Shown here in pieces: positions 38,208 to 48,155 of a stretch of DNA of 64,000 bases; position 1 is the first letter of the stretch, and each line of letters starts with the position of its first letter. The stretch spans positions 310,001 to 374,000 of the forward strand of contig QPMI01000569.1 of assembly GCA_004431415.1 (NCBI GenBank), written 5' to 3'. The position numbers and the translations under genes are program-made. The notes beneath the pieces are model-generated. The model had not been told where the DNA came from. It made no database searches and saw nothing but the letters and a program-made list of their open reading frames with translations. The DNA is from Cyanophora paradoxa. Its lineage: Eukaryota > Glaucocystophyceae > Cyanophorales > Cyanophoraceae.

Positions 38208-40190
38208 GGTCATGGTCGCAGGCATGTCGTCAGAGGCATCGAAAAGTTCAGCATCGTCGGCGAGCAAGAAAAGTGCGAGCGGCCCAAGACCGGCAGCACC
38301 GCTCAGCTGCAGCACATCCCCGTCGAATATTTCTCAACGGCCGTCGGCGGAAGTGAAACCGGAGGGGGCATCGAGCTCCCCTCAGGGGACTCGGACAGGT
38401 GCACCGCGGATAGGTGCATGTACCGCTACAAGTTTTATGTCTATTAATTATGGCGCAGGCAAGGGTAGAGAGCCTTTGACGGGACGGCCATCTGCTAGGG
38501 AGGGAGGTGCATCCGCGGTCACCGCTCCAAAGGGTGCGATCTACCCACTTCGTACCCCCGCTCGAGCTCGGTAGATCCGACCTGCCTGCAGGCAAGGATC
38601 CAGAGCAGGGGGACGGCGAGTCAAGGGGCGGGGCGAGGGGATCCGCTTCCAAGTATTCAACGGGTACGTCGTCGGCCGGCCCGAAGCCTTAGTCGAGATC
38701 GATCACGAGGCACAGTTTGACGTGGCGGACGCAGATAAGAGCATCGCCTCTCCTCGGAAAAGCAGGCGGAGGGCGCTGAATCGATAGGAGGAGATGGTGT
38801 ACCGAGGGTGCATCTTCTAGCGGCTCGCCAGCGCCCTCCGCCGGCAGCCCTGAACCCCTACTCTTACCGCCCCTCTGACCTGCGTACAGAATCAAGCCAT
38901 CCGCCGGCGGGGAGAAAGTACAAGTGTCCCGATTGTTTCAAGATCTACGTAGCAGCAGGGAAGCATGTTACGTGTTGCGACGGCCTGCCAGGTGCGAACA
39001 ACACAGCCGAAACGAATGATGCAATAAAAGACGAGGTGCACGCATTGACACGCTGACGCACCCAACGTAGAGGATGCAATCGTGGAGTCCGGGAAGGTTG
39101 AGGAACGGAGCCTTCGATGTTCGCGCTGTCGGCACACGTTTGTGAGGCAGAAAGCATTTGATCATCATGTGAAGAACCACATCAGAAAAGGTAAAGCGGC
39201 GAGACAAAGTAAAGGAGTCGTGGGTTGTGATAAGGGTTCTTACGATAATCTGTCTCAGAGGAAGATGCAGAAGGGACCGAGAAGGAGACGGAGGCATCTG
39301 AAGCAGAAGAGGACAGTGCCTCACCTCCGCGTACTCGGAAGAAATCAAAGACGGCTGCAGCAGGTCGGTGAAGAATTGTACTCTTCGAGCGTATTGTATA
39401 CGTTGAAGCGTTCACGAGCAGGGGACGTCGAGCATATGCAGGAGGGTAAGCGATGATCGAATCTGCTCATTCTTTGCGTACGCCGACATGGACTGTGTAC
39501 ATGCAGGTGCCAGCACGCATTCCGAGGGTTCCAATGCGCCTCCTGGAGGGGGAGATGCGGCCCAACCGGCTGTACCGGCACCGGATCCTGCCCTGGTGTT
39601 GGGGTGGACACGCGCAGAAGTCAGCAGGTGGATGAAAGGAACCTTCTCACTTGAAGGGGATTCGGCAGAGTACGTTGTCCATTAGATATTTTAGACAATC
39701 CTGAATACATCTAATATTAACATTTTAACTTCGCAGGTTGAAGTGCCTGCAACTGTTGTCCTTCACAGGTCGAGCTCTGCTGATGCACTCGGCGAAGGAG
39801 CTGCGAGGCCGGCTGGTGGAGTTTGAGAAAAAGGAGGGGATGCGCCTCGACGGCGCCAGCGACGCGGGTCTCAGTTACGGACTCGAGGCGGTCCTCTTCT
39901 CATTTGACAAACATGTGCGTTCATCCGCCAGCAACCTGCAGAAAGACGGTAATAAGTATCGGGATTGTTTCTGTGCAGGTGGCGCTACTCGTGGACAAGG
40001 CAAAACAGACGTGGGCCCTTCCCGTACCCCCCCCTCCCCCCCCCCCTTCCAACTCCGTATCCCTATATATGACATGTACTGATGGGCTCATTATCGGCAG
40101 ATGCCAGGATGCAAATACCGTGGCAGAAATCAAGCGCCACTATGCCTGCCGCGACGTTTGAAGACGAACGGTAGTACTCGCGGAATTTAA
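38208..40190 (+). CDS. C2H2 zinc-finger plus SAM-like domain protein, spliced
   Basis: Exons in order: a Ser/Ala/Lys-rich start (SSEASKSSASSASKKSASG, 38.22 kb); a Cys/His segment KYKCPDCFKIYVAAGKHVTC (38.91 kb); a canonical C2H2 finger LRCSRCRHTFVRQKAFDHHV (39.11 kb; C-x2-C-x12-H-x3-H, completed by KNH); an acidic linker ending PPRTRKKSKTAAA; then WTRAEVSRWMKGTFSLEGDS, spliced across 39670-39735 to LKCLQLLSFTGRALLMHSAK and ELRGRL, which follows the SAM-domain pattern W-x3-V-x2-W ... L-x-x-F-x-G-x-x-LL. The final exons end at 40188-40190. A DNA-binding protein with an oligomerisation domain is inferred. The 5' end is uncertain. Confidence 0.55.
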
Positions 40191-40353
40191 GTGAGCCTGG
40201 TGATTGCGGAATGTGAATTGACACATGGAAATGAAGTGCATAAGCCTTCCCATGTAGCCGAGCCGCTCGATCGTTCATGGCTCGCCGGATTGCACCTAGG
40301 CACCATATGTATATGTAACAGAGGCTGGGGAACGGTTGAAGTTATTTAATGCA
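40191..40353. repeat. Conserved non-coding segment, copy A
   Basis: Immediately after the stop of the zinc-finger/SAM gene, about 165 bases match a segment at 58095-58262 in the same order: GAATGTGAATTGACACATGG, GATGAAGTGCA-like, CCGCTCGATCGTTCAT, GCACCTAGGCACCATATGTA and GGTTGAAG. Both copies lie near members of the same unknown protein family. It could be a shared 3' untranslated region or promoter, an RNA gene, or the relic of a duplicated element. Confidence 0.7.
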
Positions 40354-40532
40354 CACTTAATTGAGCTTGCCGGAGTAATACTGGACAATGAAACGGTACA
40401 GTTAAGGATATAAAGCAATATGAAAGTACAGGTAGGCTGGGAAGAGCAGGTAAATCGAAAGTTGCAATTTTCTGCATCTGATTGGGTGTGCCAAAGGCAA
40501 GGTCGGCCTTTGATATATATGTAATTATATGG

Positions 40533-40905
40533 TTATTGCGACTGCCGGAGGTGGCTCCGGAGGGCGTCCTCCAATTCTACGACGCGAGATTGGTGCTCCG
40601 CCACCCATCCGTATGCCTCGTTCAGCTTGGTCCTCACAGGGCACGACGGGCCGCATGGTGCGGCAGCTGTGCGCGGGATGGCGTTGCACCAAACAAGTCG
40701 ATCCCCGGCGAGAGCTTCAGATCCGGCGATTGCTAAGCGGAGGGCAGCGGCAGGCGACTCCTCAACTAGAGCTTGCTGGAAAAGTGCGGAAGCAGCAGCC
40801 TTCCTCGCTTCGACGGGGCGGGTTGAAGGGTCCACCTGGCCAGGAGCCAGCGCTGGCAGCTCGCGCTCGAAATTAAAGCGTCTCGAATGAGCGTCGTACC
40901 AGTCG
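40533..40905 (-). CDS. Member A of an unrecognised Cys-containing family
   Basis: Minus-strand frame ending at 40533. It contains DDWYDAHSRRFNFEREL, PALAPGQVDPSTRP, FQQALVEESPAAAL, EALAGDRLVWC, CGPSCPVRTKLNEAYGWV and a final helix RVVELEDALRSH. It aligns along its whole length with the 55.6-kb gene. The shared core is a C-x3-CPV motif plus a downstream heptad-like helix. There is no upstream ATG in this exon, so it probably begins in an earlier exon (an acceptor-like CTTAG precedes it). Function unknown. Confidence 0.6.
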
Positions 40906-41165
40906 TCTAAGTTTGGCTGAACGACAGTGGGCGTCTTGTGCTCATGGTGTCCGCGGCGGTTGCGGTTGATTGCCGATGGGCGCTAGCGGGATGTGCCGAG
41001 CTACCGGAGGCTTCGAACGATGGCCCGGTCTTGGCACGTTTTGCCATTGCTGTCGAATCCGGAGTTTATAACGTGGGTCCTGATTTTCAGGGTACCCGGA
41101 GCGCACGGCGTCCTAAGGCAAAAACACGGAAGGCTAGACGGCTCCGTTTACAGGGCACAACTCAG

Positions 41166-42695
41166 ATGTCGAACGAAGACGATTACCAGGTTCTGCGGCG
41201 GGTGAGTCGCACTCTAGCAGTCAAGCACGCGCTGCCCGAAATCGTTCTTACTGGGCGTCCTCTACGCGCAGAGGCAGGCAATCGAGCTTGCGCACTGGAA
41301 TGAGGAGAAACGGAACGAGGTTCAAGCGTGTCAACTCGCAGCTGACGAGGTGCGTGCTGCTCGGAGGATCGCTGCGTACGTTGCCAGGTTGCCGCAGTGC
41401 AACTCAGCCGGGTTTCGGAAACGTAGGGATGCAGTGTCGTCGAACACCAGCAACCGGTTGAAATGTGGAGGAGACAAGAACGCCGCAAGGGGAAGCATAA
41501 GAAGCAGGGGAAACCGGCCTTGTCTGGCCGTGGCAGTGCGGACAGCAGCAACGTCGAACGGGCGGCGGCCGCAGGAGCAACAGCGACATGCGCAACGCCG
41601 GCCGGTCGTCCAGGCGGGACCATGGAGGGGAAAGCGCTGCCGCCGGCGGCAGCATGCACAGGGGCTCGGGCACGGTTATCGCACCGGCCGGGCGACCCCT
41701 GGATGCGTTCCGCAGCGTACCAACGGCCTGTGCATCGATGAAGCCGACCGACAAGATGATCATATCGGAGCTTGCCCGAGGCATCTGCCCTGTGTGCGGG
41801 GAGGAGGGCCAGCAGAACGCAACGAGTCCTATCCGCGCAATCGAAAGCGGCTTTGTGGTATGTAGGTTATGATATATAGGATTTCGGAAGAGATAACGTT
41901 GATGACGAGTGGGGCACAGGGGCATGTGCTCTTCTGCACGTCGGAGGGTGGAGAGCTGGGAGCAAGGATGAAGGAAGCGCTCAAGGAGGCCAGCGAGGCG
42001 ATTGATATTTTCTACCGCGGGACGTCTGCGCATGCTTTCATCGAGGCTCAGCTCACCAATGAGCTCCGTGCCATAAAAAGCAGAATCGAGAGCTTCACGC
42101 AAGACCACCTGTGTTCGTCAGACCGAGCGGTGCTTGGGCTTCGCAGGATGATGCTCTCGCCGTCGCCAACTCCTACGGTTAGGACACTGGCATTAATATT
42201 TTACGCAGCGTCTCGGCCCCCCGTATGTGGCTGACACGTGCACTGCCCACAGCAAGGGGACGGAGGGTCCGCAGAATACGCGTCGGCCATCACACATGCT
42301 GTGTGCGCGGCAATCAGAGACGCGAGATCAAGCGTGGAGCGGGAGCTGGATTGGATGCGGAGGATTTCCAGCAAACTCGCCAAGCTTGATGGCGGCGCCT
42401 TCATCGTTACATGGGAAGTGGACGCTCTGCGGAAACTCGTAGGACAAGGAGGGGAGACGCAACAATCAGTCAATCATCCCCTGGATATTGCAGCCTTGCA
42501 CCATTTCAGTTACTACGTCAACCCCATCGTCAACCCCGGTCGGAACATATCGTCAACTCCGGTTGCAAAGCATCGCGATCGGCCGTCCCCCTACATTCCT
42601 CCGATGGGTATGTTATCCCTGCCCGCCTCTTTTATTTCGTCGTGCCGTCTGATGTGAACGCCAGCGAGTACGAAGACGGGCAAGACTTCCAGTGA
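41166..42695 (+). CDS. Unrecognised spliced gene with helical and CPVC segments
   Basis: Candidate exons: MSNEDDYQVLRR (41166), a helical RQAIELAHWNEEKRNEVQAC and AADEVRAARRIAAYVA (41.27-41.38 kb), ELARGICPVCGEEGQQN (about 41.77 kb), HVLFCTSEGGELGARMKEAL (41.92 kb), a long helix AQLTNELRAIKSRIESFTQD, SSVERELDWMRRISSKLAKL (42.34 kb), and an end VIPARLFYFVVPSDVNASEY at 42.61-42.69 kb. Splice sites are GT-AG where seen, with one intron of only about 34 bases near 41858. A mostly alpha-helical protein with a possible zinc-binding turn. No family recognised. The exon joins around 41.4-41.7 kb are the weakest. Confidence 0.4.
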
Positions 42696-43222
42696 GGTGA
42701 GCATTCTTAGTTTCCGGCCCTCTCTGCCGCTCTTTACTAGACACATGAGTGGTTATAATTATGTGATCACTTGCGATTGCCATACCGATGCCTCTGCAGA
42801 AGGACACTTCTCACCTGAGAATCGGTGATCTCCGGAGTGCGTCAGTTGTCGGTCCATGCGGCCGGCAGACCAGTACAATTACGTCACTCTTATCTGCACA
42901 TGCAGTGTGCGTAAGGAGCTGTTTCGCATGTCGCAGACGGCCCCGGACGGACCTCGACGGGCCGAAAACGGCGCGACCTTTTGGACATCCCGCTAGTTCG
43001 CGAGCTTTAACAATGGATGGAATTTGAATTTTGAACACGGCCGTGTCACGGCGGCTATCAGCCGGCTGAGTTCGAGTTCGAGCTGGCTAGACCAAATTCT
43101 ATATCCCCCCAAGCCATCTCCCCCCCCTTCCAAGCCACGGCCAGCTGCAGCTAGATTGCGGCCAGCCACGGACTTGCGCGGGAAAAGCAAAAGCGCTTAT
43201 AGCTTAGCGTTCGGCGATCGAG

Positions 43223-44974
43223 ATGCCGCTCTCTGTGCTGTCTGCCAAGGTCGGCTCAGCGTTCGGTTCCATTAGAGCGTGGCTGGGCGGCGCCAGCGAT
43301 GGCAGGCCGCGGCACGGCCAGATTGGCGGCAGCACCTGCGGCAGCCAGGACGACCTCGGCGAGGACGTGAATCCAGACGACTTTGGCGACGCAGCTTTGA
43401 GCGAGCAAGTCGTTCAGCCTGCGCATGCAGCGCCAGCTGCGCATGCGACGGCCGCGGTCGCGCTGGCGCCTCCCGCGGCGGAGCCGGCGGCGGGAGCGAC
43501 TCCCCACAAGTCTCGCCAGTACGCTCAGAGCTCGAGCAGAGCCCCGGCAGCGGCTGCTGTGAGACGCCAGGGACGCCTTTGGGGGGGGGTACGCCTGTAC
43601 AGCCGTGTACGCCGCCTGTCGCAGCTGCCTCATCAGCGACCCCCGTGTACACGCCTGATCGCCCGCGTCGCAAGCGGGTAGTAGCTGCGCCCTCGCAATC
43701 GCAGCCTTCGCATGATCAGCCGGCCACGCCTCCACGCACGCAGCCGCCGGCGGCAGCGGCCTCGCCAGCGACCCCCGTGGACATGCCTAAGCGCGTGAGT
43801 CGCAAGCGGGCAGCGGCGGCGACCTCCCAGCCTTCGCCCGCGGCGGCACCGAGCGAGCAATATGAGGATCCCTTCGTTGCCATGGAGCGGTATATGGACG
43901 ATCCCTCTGTCGCGCCGTCGCCTGCCAGCTCAGCCGCGAAGAAGCCAGCCCGAAGAAGCCCGCCACGTCCACCAAGCAGCAGTGCAAGCGGCGCAAGTGC
44001 GATGTCGAGATGACGGGCGAGGAGGAAGATCGATTCACCCCTGGACAAGCCCGGGCGGCACCGCTTTCGCATCGAGGAGGAGGACGCCGCACTCTATCGG
44101 AGGCTCACCGGCTGCAAGCGGGTTTCCGATGCGGTTCGCATGGCGTCCAAGCTCCTTGAAGCGATCGAGTACCTTCAGCAGCGTGTGCGCGCGCCGTTTC
44201 ACGCCGCCGTGCGCTTCGCCCGCAGCTTGCCTCGCTGATTCGGGCCGCAGGATGTCCTAGACAAGGGTCTAACTGGCGCGGAGCTCGCCAATCAACTGAA
44301 GGCGAAAGTCGACGTGTTCCTCCGTGCACCGGCGCAGCGTGAGGAGCTCCAACAGAAGTGCAGCTCCCTGGAGCGGGAGCTCCCTGATCTGCGGTGGGCC
44401 AACAGGGAGAAGCAGCGGCAGATCGCTCAACGGGAGGAGAAGATCGCTCAGCTGGAGAAGGAGATGATGCAGCTCAACGCCAGTCTGGTGAGCCCGCCGG
44501 CCGCCGCGCCGCCCGCGCCGCCGGCGCCCGCAATGCGCTGCTGACGGCGGTCCCTCCGGCGCCCGCAGAGAGCGACTCGGGTCAAAAACCTCGAAGAGGA
44601 GTGCGAGGAGCTGCAGAACCAGAACGCTGCGCTGCAGACGAAGGTGGATGACCTGGAAAACAAGGTCCGCGATTGCCCACACGCGTGCGTGCGCCCGCTG
44701 GCGCGTAACGCGGCGCGGCGCAGGTCTCAAGGATGAAGAGGAATTGGACTTGGAGTTGGAGCGTGAGGCGAAGGTGTGGCGGAAGGAGGAGCGCATGTAC
44801 ATAAAGGAGGTGGAGGAGCTGGAGGCCGTTATCGAGTATCTCTACATGAGGGACGTGCTCATGCGGGAACCCCGGGGGCCTAGGGTCGCAGGGTGGGTCG
44901 CCGCGGTCCAGCAGCTACACGCTGCTGTGCCGCCGGAGACGTCGCCTTTCGAGGCGCCCGCCATCGGGCGCTAG
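43223..44974 (+). CDS. Coiled-coil protein, spliced, unrecognised
   Basis: Starts MPLSVLSAKVGSAFGSIRAW. A Pro/Ser/Ala-rich part follows, with repeated ATPV-x-x-P-x-R-x-x-RKR blocks (TPVYTPDRPRRKRVV and TPVDMPKRVSRKRAA, likely nuclear-localisation-like). Then come RFRIEEEDAALYRRLTGCKR and ASKLLEAIEYLQQRV, and a long coiled coil across several exons (REELQQKCSSLERELPDL, EEKIAQLEKEMMQLNASL, NLEEECEELQNQNAALQTKV, EELDLELEREAKVWRKEE), ending at 44974. Heptad periodicity is clear. It may be a nuclear or chromatin scaffold, but no family was identified. Confidence 0.5.
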
Positions 44975-45139
44975 CCCCGGCCCGCTCGCTTCGTCCTGCA
45001 TAGCTAGAGCTCTCATCGGATGAGAAAAATTTGTGTTCCTTTTGCGCATGCGTCGCCCACACGACAGCCGGGCGGGACGCGGGGCGCGGCTGGGTTGGCT
45101 AACTGTGCGTGCATCCGGAGCCTCCGAGCAAGCCTAGCC

Positions 45140-45325
45140 TATAAGCTCGGCGACGCTGAGCTAGGTGCGCCCGGCGCGCCTGGTAATCTGCTCGGGAAGG
45201 TCGGAACGGCTTGGGCACGGAACCGGGTCGGCCGCAAAGGCGGACCGTGCCAGACCCAATCGGCGCTGAGCTACGCCGGCGCGCCTGGTAATCTGCTCGG
45301 GAAGCTCGGGATGAGTCAAGGCCTC
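45140..45325. repeat. Duplicated segment of about 43 bp, 105 bases apart
   Basis: CGCTGAGCTA then GGCGCGCCTGGTAATCTGCT then CGGGAAG occur at about 45155-45198 and 45264-45303. The surrounding 45.0-46.5 kb holds only short frames, and I see no gene there. Confidence 0.6.
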
Positions 45326-46508
45326 GCACCTGGGGCTGGCAATCCATGCACTGCGGCAAGCAGCCGCTGCCCCCACCGACCTCGTCTCGCAGAAGCGGGT
45401 CACGGAGATGAAGGAAGACCGCGTGAAGCGCCGCGGGCGCTCTCGTGGCATGCCGGGCCGGGCCGGGCGTATGCGTACCCGGTTGGCCAGCGGAGGAAAC
45501 TCGGCTGACTGAGCGGCTCGCGCTTTCGACAACGTGGCACTGTGGCACTGTAGTACACCTGGCGAGGCGCACGCCGCGACAACGATTCGGCGAGGCGCAC
45601 GCCCTCGCCCGCGAACTTAAAACATACGCACGCCTGCCCTGGATCGCGGACCGAGCCTCGGAGACTTCCGCCCTCTCCGAGGCTCATGGCTGAAGCTGCG
45701 ATAGCATGGTGCCGGCTGGCTGAGGCCGCCCGTGCCGGAGCAGCTGCAGCCGGGGCCAAGTGGCTGGCCGGCGCCTTAAGCGCGCGGCTGCACTGCGAGC
45801 GGGGAGCTGGGCTCGCTGTCGGCGGCAATCTTATCCGCTCTCAAGGTTTCGCAAGGCTGCGAGCGCGCGGCGACCCCCGGTATCGCGTTCGCAATTTTTG
45901 ATCTGCCAGGGAATCTGCACTCCGAGGCTTGCGATTGAAGCACGGCAGCCTCGTATCTTGATTAGAACTTTTTATTCAAGATGTAGAGGCGTCACACGGC
46001 GTTATTTAGTGCCCTGCACAAAGCCCCCGCGATGGGCCCATTTAACCCGTCATACCATATGACTCATCATACGCCTATACACTACGTTACAGCTAGTCTT
46101 CTGCTGACTTTTGGCCCTTCCAAATTGGGCCCATCGCCCCAGGAGCTGGGAGACATCGAAAAAAGCTTAGAGAACCTTTTTAAAGCACTATATAAGGCCT
46201 CCTATGCAGCTGCAGGGTCGGGGGAGGCCTTGTATGGCGCGAAAATAGGCTCCCGAGGCCCCGGACTGCCAGAGTGTCCCGGAGGCCCCCGACTGTCCCG
46301 CCAGGCGCCCCGCCCTGTCAGCCCGCCCCGCCAGCCCGCCCGCCACTCTCGGTAGTCACTGAGTGCCACGGTGCCACGGTGCCACGGTGCGCGCACGATA
46401 GCAGAATAACTAGTAAATCTGTCGTATTCAAGCCAGGTGCAGACTGCAGCTGGTGACTCTAGCTGCAGACATCGTCCGGCCGCGAGACGAGGACGCCGTC
46501 GCCGGCAG

Positions 46509-46760
46509 GGCGGCGACCGGCGGGGCGGGGGCGGGGCCGGCGGGCGGGGCGGGGCCGGCGGGGCGGGGCGGGGCGGGGCGGGCGGGGCGGGGCGGGGCGG
46601 GGCGGGCGGGGCGGGGCGGGGCGGGGCGGGGCGGGGCGGGGCGGGCGGGGCGGGGCGGGGCGGGGCGGGGCGGGGCGGGGCGGGGGCGGGGCGGCGGGCG
46701 GGGCGGGGGCCGGCGGGGCGGGGCGGGGCCGGCGGGGCGGGGGCGGCTAACGGCGGGGCG
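46509..46760. repeat. GGGGC-type minisatellite
   Basis: About 250 bases of GGGGCGGGGC and GGGCGGGGC iterations with few other bases, strongly G-rich on the plus strand. It could form G-quadruplexes. The long frames through it are low-complexity artefacts. It lies just beyond the 3' end of the minus-strand coiled-coil gene. Confidence 0.85.
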
Positions 46761-46776
46761 GGGGCGGCTAACGGCG

Positions 46777-47426
46777 CTACGCTTCGTCGTCGGCATCGTC
46801 CGGCCGCGAGACGAGCACGCCGTCGCCGCGACGCAGGCGGCGGCGCTTGCACCGAGCAGCAGCAGCAGCCCCGTCCGCCTCCGCCGCCGCCTCCGCCGCC
46901 TCCGCCGCCGCCGCCGCCGCCGCCTGCTGCTGCCGGATGCGCACCCGCTGGAAGTGCTCCGCGCACTTGAAGAGATTGTCGCCGAAATGCTCCATCTGCC
47001 CCGCCCGCCGCTGCAAGGCCGTCACGTTGTCATAGAGAGGCTTGAAGGCCGCCTCCTCGTAGAGCCCGAGGGGTCCTGCCCGCAGAAGCGCGCCGTGCTG
47101 CGGTGCTTGCGGATCTCCGACCGCAGGTTAATGGCCTCGAGGAGGTTGTTGTGCGCCAGCGCGACCTCGAACTGCTCGTACAGCTGCTCGTGCTCGCGCA
47201 TCCACGCGCGCGCGTACTCCAGCAACTGCTTGAGCTCGGCCAGCTTGTATGGCCTCACCGAGTCGCGCTCTATTGCGAGGTTGACCTCCAAAGCTGCCTG
47301 GTGGCGCCGCCTGATCTCATCCTCCTCCTCGAGCGCGCGCTCCTCGTCCGCCTTCATGCGCGCCCTGCGCTCGGCGCGCTGCCGCTGGTCCATCGTGACG
47401 TGGCGCACACAGCGGCCTGAGCACAC
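46777..47426 (-). CDS. Charged coiled-coil protein, two exons
   Basis: Minus strand: exon 1 (from about 47426, or the internal ATG at 47393) reads MDQRQRAERRARMKADEE, DEIRRRHQAALEVNLAIERD and LAHNNLLEAINLRSEIRKHR. After a very short intron near 47055-47085, the next exon reads PLGLYEEAAFKPLYDNVTAL, QMEHFGDNLFKCAEHFQR, a Gln/Ala tract, a basic CKRRRLRRGD and an acidic end DDADDEA. It is strongly helical, rich in Glu, Arg and Lys. No family recognised. The intron would be about 31 bases, GC-AG. Confidence 0.45.
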
Positions 47427-47459
47427 AGCATAAGCGACGGCTCGCTATACTTAGCTCAG

Positions 47460-47828
47460 CTACGGTGGCGCCGCACCGTTCGGGGCGACGACGATCGGCG
47501 GCTCCGGGCGCTTCGGCCGCGGGGGGGCGGGGGCATGCGTGATATCTGCGACGCGCATGAGCGCAGGGTCCGGGATCCTGAGGCGGGGCGCTTCGGCGTG
47601 GTTCCGCGGACCTCCATCGTCATTCCGGCAGTCGACATCGCTCTCCGAGTCGCTGCTGTTGATCTCGATGACAGACGAAGTCATTGGGCGATTGCACGGC
47701 GCGTTGATGGTCTCCTCCTGGTCCTCCTCCTCGGACACGTAGTCAGCGGGCATATGCTTCGCTCCACAGCTAACATAGCTACACTGTCGATGCGACATAG
47801 CTAACGCTTGAGGCTGCTTCAGGCCCAC
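47460..47828 (-). CDS. Small acidic/Pro-rich protein, unrecognised
   Basis: An uninterrupted 122-residue frame on the minus strand. It contains VSEEEDQEETINAPCNRPM, a SSVIEINSSDSESDVD stretch that resembles a SUMO-interaction motif (hydrophobic VIEI followed by acidic/serine residues), and a Pro-rich end. It lies upstream of, and in the same direction as, the coiled-coil gene, so it could be the first exon of that gene. The SIM-like reading is an inference from sequence alone. Confidence 0.35.
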   Translation of the reverse strand: MGLKQPQALAMSHRQCSYVSCGAKHMPADYVSEEEDQEETINAPCNRPMTSSVIEINSSDSESDVDCRNDDGGPRNHAEAPRLRIPDPALMRVADITHAPAPPRPKRPEPPIVVAPNGAAPP

Positions 47829-48155
47829 CAGCTGCAGGGCGTTCAGCTGGAGTTGGACGTTCAGCAGTTTGCGTACCCAGTCTGGGCATGCTCCCCTTGC
47901 TTAGCGCGTCATACCCATATCGACGAGCGAGCATCGCGGCCGGCAAGGACCGCGCGGGTGGACCAGCCGCTTCGCCTAAGGTAGCTATGCATCGCAATTG
48001 CGCATTATCGCGCATGCTGGGCTCGCCTGCTGCTCTTCGGCGCCTAACTGTCGCGGATGTGTATGCTTGCTCGCGGCGCTCGGAGCTGCCGCTTCCGCAG
48101 ATGGCAGGGGAGGTACACGCGATCTTTTTTTCCGAGTTTTGAACCCGCCCGCGCG

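Noticed and set aside
46202-46970. Pro/Ala/Arg-rich open frames over the GGGGC minisatellite
   Set aside because: Pure low-complexity translation of a simple repeat in every frame.
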